NCBI GenBank assembly: GCA_037349315.1
Contig: JBAIAC010000040.1
Location: 13,038,001 to 13,102,000, forward strand
Source: Chelydra serpentina
Taxonomy: Eukaryota; Chordata; Testudines; Chelydridae
Direction of reading: 5' to 3'
DNA length: 64,000 nucleotides
The translations under genes were made by a program, and so were the position numbers. Positions 60,951 through 64,000 of the stretch are shown here, piece after piece. The stretch's first letter is position 1, and every line of letters starts with the position of its first letter. The notes under the pieces were generated by a model, which saw nothing but the letters and a program-made list of their open reading frames with translations, was not told the DNA's origin and searched no databases.

Positions 60951-61907
60951 CCTCTCCTTGATTTTAAGTGTTACTCTGGATTTCTTTACTTAGTTTTTTA
61001 GCCTCTTCTCCAGTGATTGAAAAGTCTCGCCAGCGTCCAGAAACATGGATTATCTTTAAATCTCAGATTTTGTACGAACATAGTTAATTTTTCAAGTTCA
61101 CATTTGCTTGCCCTCACCTCCTGCCTAAATAGCCTCACTTCTGACTTTTGCACCCGAAGAGTTCATTTCCAGAATGACGGATCCATGCATACGTTGTCAA
61201 TTACAGCCCGTTTGTATTTACCAAGATTGTCTCTACTGATTAAGTGGGATCAGAAAACATGTGGCTTTAATAACGCATGTACCTCTGTTGATCATCACTC
61301 AGGCTTGGCAACGTTGCCAGAACCCTTCTGCAAGTACTCAATTGGATTTTTAGATGACACTGCTGTGGCTTGTTCTCCAATTGGTTCACATTAAGCAAAT
61401 GTTCTGGCTATTGGGTTTAACGAGCAGGGGGATTTGTAAAGGAAACTCTTTGCCACAAATGAACAAAAATGTTAAAGCCACAGGTACTGATACTCAAAGT
61501 GGAAGTTGTTTTTTAACAAACATCCAGTTGGGGAACATGAAGCATGCCATGGGATATACCTGGCCAATGACAGTGGATGGGCAGCTGGAATTTTGAATTG
61601 TATGCCCCCAGCACACTGCACCCAATTGGGGAATTATTAAATAAAAAAAGTTAAAATGTAAGGAAATTGATGCGTCCTTATGGATGTTCCGGGGCAGGAA
61701 AAGAGGCCGTATTGCTCAGATGAATTACACATTGGGAATTATTTACATGGCTGTAAATTCCTGTTCATAATTTTCCTCTGGCATTCAGGTGTTGGGAAGT
61801 ACAAAGCAGTGGAAGGAGAATAAGGTGCTAGGGAAGGATCCAGCCCAGGAATGATGCTGCTACCTGGGGGTCTGTATTCCCTGAAAGTTCACTTAGGGCT
61901 ATATAGA

Positions 61908-62092
61908 CTCATAGACTTTAAGGTGAGAAGAGACCATTATGATCATCTAGTCTGACCTCCTGCACAACGCAGGCCACAGAATCTCACCCACCCACTCCTG
62001 GAATAATCCTCTCACCTATGTCTCAGCTATTGAAGTCCTCGAATCATGGTTTAAAGAGTTCAAGATGCAGAGAATCCTCCAGCAAGAAGAAA
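61908..62092 (-). mobile_element. CR1 LINE 3' tail fragment
   Basis: The words GACTCATAGACTTTAAGG, CATCTAGTCTGACCTCCTGC and GAGAATCCTCCAGCAAG are a CR1 3' UTR in reverse. No coding part. Confidence 0.65.
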
Positions 62093-63444
62093 GCGTGTGA
62101 AGCCGCAGCGTCTCGACCAGATTCATTTTGGATGCTGGTATCCTGCCTACAGCTCTCTTGCGGTTTTGGTTGGAGACATTCTTCTTCTTCCCTCCCCACT
62201 CCTCTTAAAATCGGTGTGTGGTTTTGCTAACAAATAACAGGTGCCATCTTCCATCCCAGAGGTGGCTGAATTACAGTGGGAGGTGAAGTGATCCTCACAG
62301 AAGAGTCCTCAGGGAGACGTCTTCAGGATGAAGGACAGGATAGAGTCGGAAGGTAGCATTACAAAGGTACAGCAGATTCCCTCAGGCTGAAGTACAACGG
62401 GGTTATCTGTTCCTGTGAATAACTTCACTTTAAGCAGAGGTTCACTATAACCAGACCTGCAGCTGGCCTATGCAGGGAGATAATCTGGGATGGCCATTCT
62501 CCTTAACTATCAACAGGATTTCACTGTGAACTAGTTCTACTGTGTTAAACACAAAACGACGCCACGTGTAACAAGTTTCACGCCCGGCCTTGCAAGGACA
62601 GTCTAGCACTTTTTTCTCTAAATATGCAGATTATTTTTAATGTATAGTGATTCTTTTTTTGCTTGCAATTGGACAAGTTCTGTTGTCAGTTACGCTCCTC
62701 CTACTCCATGGAAGCCAATGGGTTTGCAAAGGGGTAAAACAGAAAGCAGTATTCCCACCCACCCCATTTGTGCTTCTCTATAGTAATGTTCTTTGGATGG
62801 CAACACTAGTTTAATGCTTACAGTTTGGTTTGCTTCTTGATTGGGGTGATTCACTTATGTTAATAAAACGGACTTGATAGTTCTACCCTTCTTAAAATGT
62901 TACCAGTGTCTTTTATTTTCCTGGAGCTTGGTGCTGGGTCTTTTCCTTTGTACAGTGAACATTAATTTCATGCCCCAGTTCATGCCAGTGTTTGCAATTT
63001 CGAAAGCTTTTAAGTCTTATTTAACTGCTTTGCTATGTTCTGTTCTCCTTCTGCTTGGGTCCATTTTGGTTCACCTATGTATGCAGACTTTAGAGCAAGG
63101 ACAGTTAATTTTGTATGCTACATCTGCCGCGTGATCTAAGACGCTGTCAAGCAGTTTATGCCTAAGACTTTTGACCTACCTTAGAAATGTCTACAAGCTG
63201 CTGGGAGAATGTCCTTCAGATGCGAAACATCTGATTTGTTAAAGGAAAATACCTGCCGCTCTGTCAATGGGAAAGGAGAAGAAAGAGAGCAATCAAAATT
63301 AAAATAGCCACATTTTAATGAGATCATATGTAATCTGCAGAGGCTTTCCCCACTGGCTCCGCAACAAACAGGCACTAGCTATTACATCATTTTAAAACAC
63401 AACATTGACAGTTCCACTTTACAACACAATGTTGACAGGCTTCT

Positions 63445-63732
63445 TCACAACATCATGGCAGCCCTGAAGATTATTTGAAGGCTGTTTAAAAGGTGCTGAA
63501 TCGAGGCTTGGGAGAAAGAAAGCCCAGAAATTAGAGTGACTCCATATACAATGGGCTTCAGAACAATCTTCTCATTCCTTGCTTCAGACATTGCTGGAAC
63601 AAAGCAGCAAACATATTGGAGACCTAATTCTGCAGCAATCTCATGCAATCTCATCTGTGTTAGTTCTATCTGTTGTAGCTTTGTGCCCAATTTAACCTCT
63701 TGTAGCACCTTTGCAATGTTCTCTGACTCCTA
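63445..63732 (-). pseudogene. unidentified minus-strand ORF, possible retrocopy remnant
   Basis: Open on the minus strand from just after a TAG at 63730-63732 to a TGA at 63445-63447. It reads ESENIAKVLQEVKLGTKLQQ, then IELTQMRLHEIAAELGLQ and later NEKIVLKPIVYG. The first part has heptad-like, charged composition, and a different frame just upstream (DILGVLPDTRRKVKPFGARS) also looks protein-like, which would fit a decayed coding sequence with one frameshift. I do not recognise the family. No splice sites were noted. It may be chance. Confidence 0.25.
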
Positions 63733-64000
63733 GCACCAAAGGGTTTAACCTTCCTTCTAGTGTCTGGAAGAACTCCCAAGATATCCACACCAGGAGGATC
63801 AATTACTTGCTGTCCGCTGAGAGACCGTATTCTCTGGGGGAACCTTTACTGCAGTAGACTCCGATCCAGTCAGCCATGGAAAAACAGCCCACCAGGACTT
63901 TTCCCCTGAAGGACCAAGTTTAGGTCATGGTTTGCATAAGGGCTGTGTAGTTTGGAGCAAAATATCAGCCACCTCTGAGCCCTAAAAAGCTCAGGAAGCA

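Larger units (their letters stand above)
1..64000 (+). other. NCOR2: NCOR2 (SMRT) transcription unit, internal part
   Basis: Four in-frame exons in the same order as vertebrate NCOR2 lie on the + strand, so the whole window is inferred to sit inside this gene, with introns making up more than 99 percent of it. NCOR2 is a nuclear corepressor scaffold that links unliganded nuclear receptors to HDAC3, TBL1/TBLR1 and GPS2. Neither the start codon nor the C-terminal receptor-interaction motifs are present. Paralog choice rests on the stretches NMDRVDREITMVEQQIS and KKAEAAHRILEGLGPQ. As I remember it, NCOR1 has SMDRVDREIAKVEQQIL and KKAEEAHKIFEGLGPK at these places. Outer gene boundaries are not visible. 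Confidence 0.9.
58946..64000 (+). other. NCOR2: NCOR2 intron downstream of the last visible exon
   Basis: This is at least 5,055 bp, starting with donor GTAAGT after a phase-2 exon end. It contains a tail-to-tail SINE pair, an AT-rich block, a CR1 tail and an unidentified ORF. Nothing nameable in 58952-59939, 60951-61907 and 62093-63444. Confidence 0.85.

Noticed and set aside
1..64000. CRISPR arrays, operons, riboswitches or prophage
   Set aside because: The window is vertebrate intron. No regularly spaced repeats or bacterial gene organisation was seen.

Overview
The window is vertebrate nuclear DNA, almost certainly from a turtle or a close reptilian relative. It is mostly intron. It carries CR1 LINEs, tRNA-derived SINEs (one with a CR1-type tail), many short non-autonomous DNA transposons with intact target-site duplications, and retroelement repeats of the kind I associate with turtle genomes. 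The species cannot be named from sequence alone. No prokaryotic, viral or organellar genes were seen.

The only host gene I can support is NCOR2 (SMRT, nuclear receptor corepressor 2), on the + strand. Four consecutive coding exons lie at 23599-23778 (60 codons), 31691-31804 (38 codons), 50682-50738 (19 codons) and 58893-58945 (17 codons plus 2 nt). Each has a consensus AG acceptor and GT donor, and joined together they stay in frame. They encode the N-terminal coiled coil of repression domain 1 and the conserved stretch leading toward the deacetylase-activating/SANT region. Residues at paralog-specific positions match NCOR2 and not NCOR1. The exons before 23.6 kb and after 58.9 kb were not found in the window.

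Layout. 1-23.6 kb is upstream intron with a Tigger-like element, two hAT elements, two hairpin-bearing MITE families, a TA-flanked MITE, two retroelement repeats with hammerhead-like cores, and a CR1 with a long reverse-transcriptase ORF (9.5-11.2 kb). 23.8-31.7 kb is an intron with SINEs and a hAT element with a perfect 8-bp duplication (27.36-28.0 kb). 31.8-50.7 kb is a long intron with two double-hairpin MITEs and a 1.6-kb foldback hAT element that keeps transposase remnants (40.1-41.7 kb). 50.7-58.9 kb holds a second TA-flanked MITE, a minus-strand CR1 and a head-to-head SINE pair. 58.9-64 kb holds a tail-to-tail SINE pair, a CR1 tail, an AT-rich block that may be regulatory and an unidentified minus-strand ORF.

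I found no obvious new gene system. The most unusual items are the foldback hAT element, whose left arm contains an inverted copy of the transposase 3' end and whose arms disagree by a flipped 28-bp segment; hammerhead-like cores in two Penelope-like repeats; and the MITE family with near-perfect internal palindromes.
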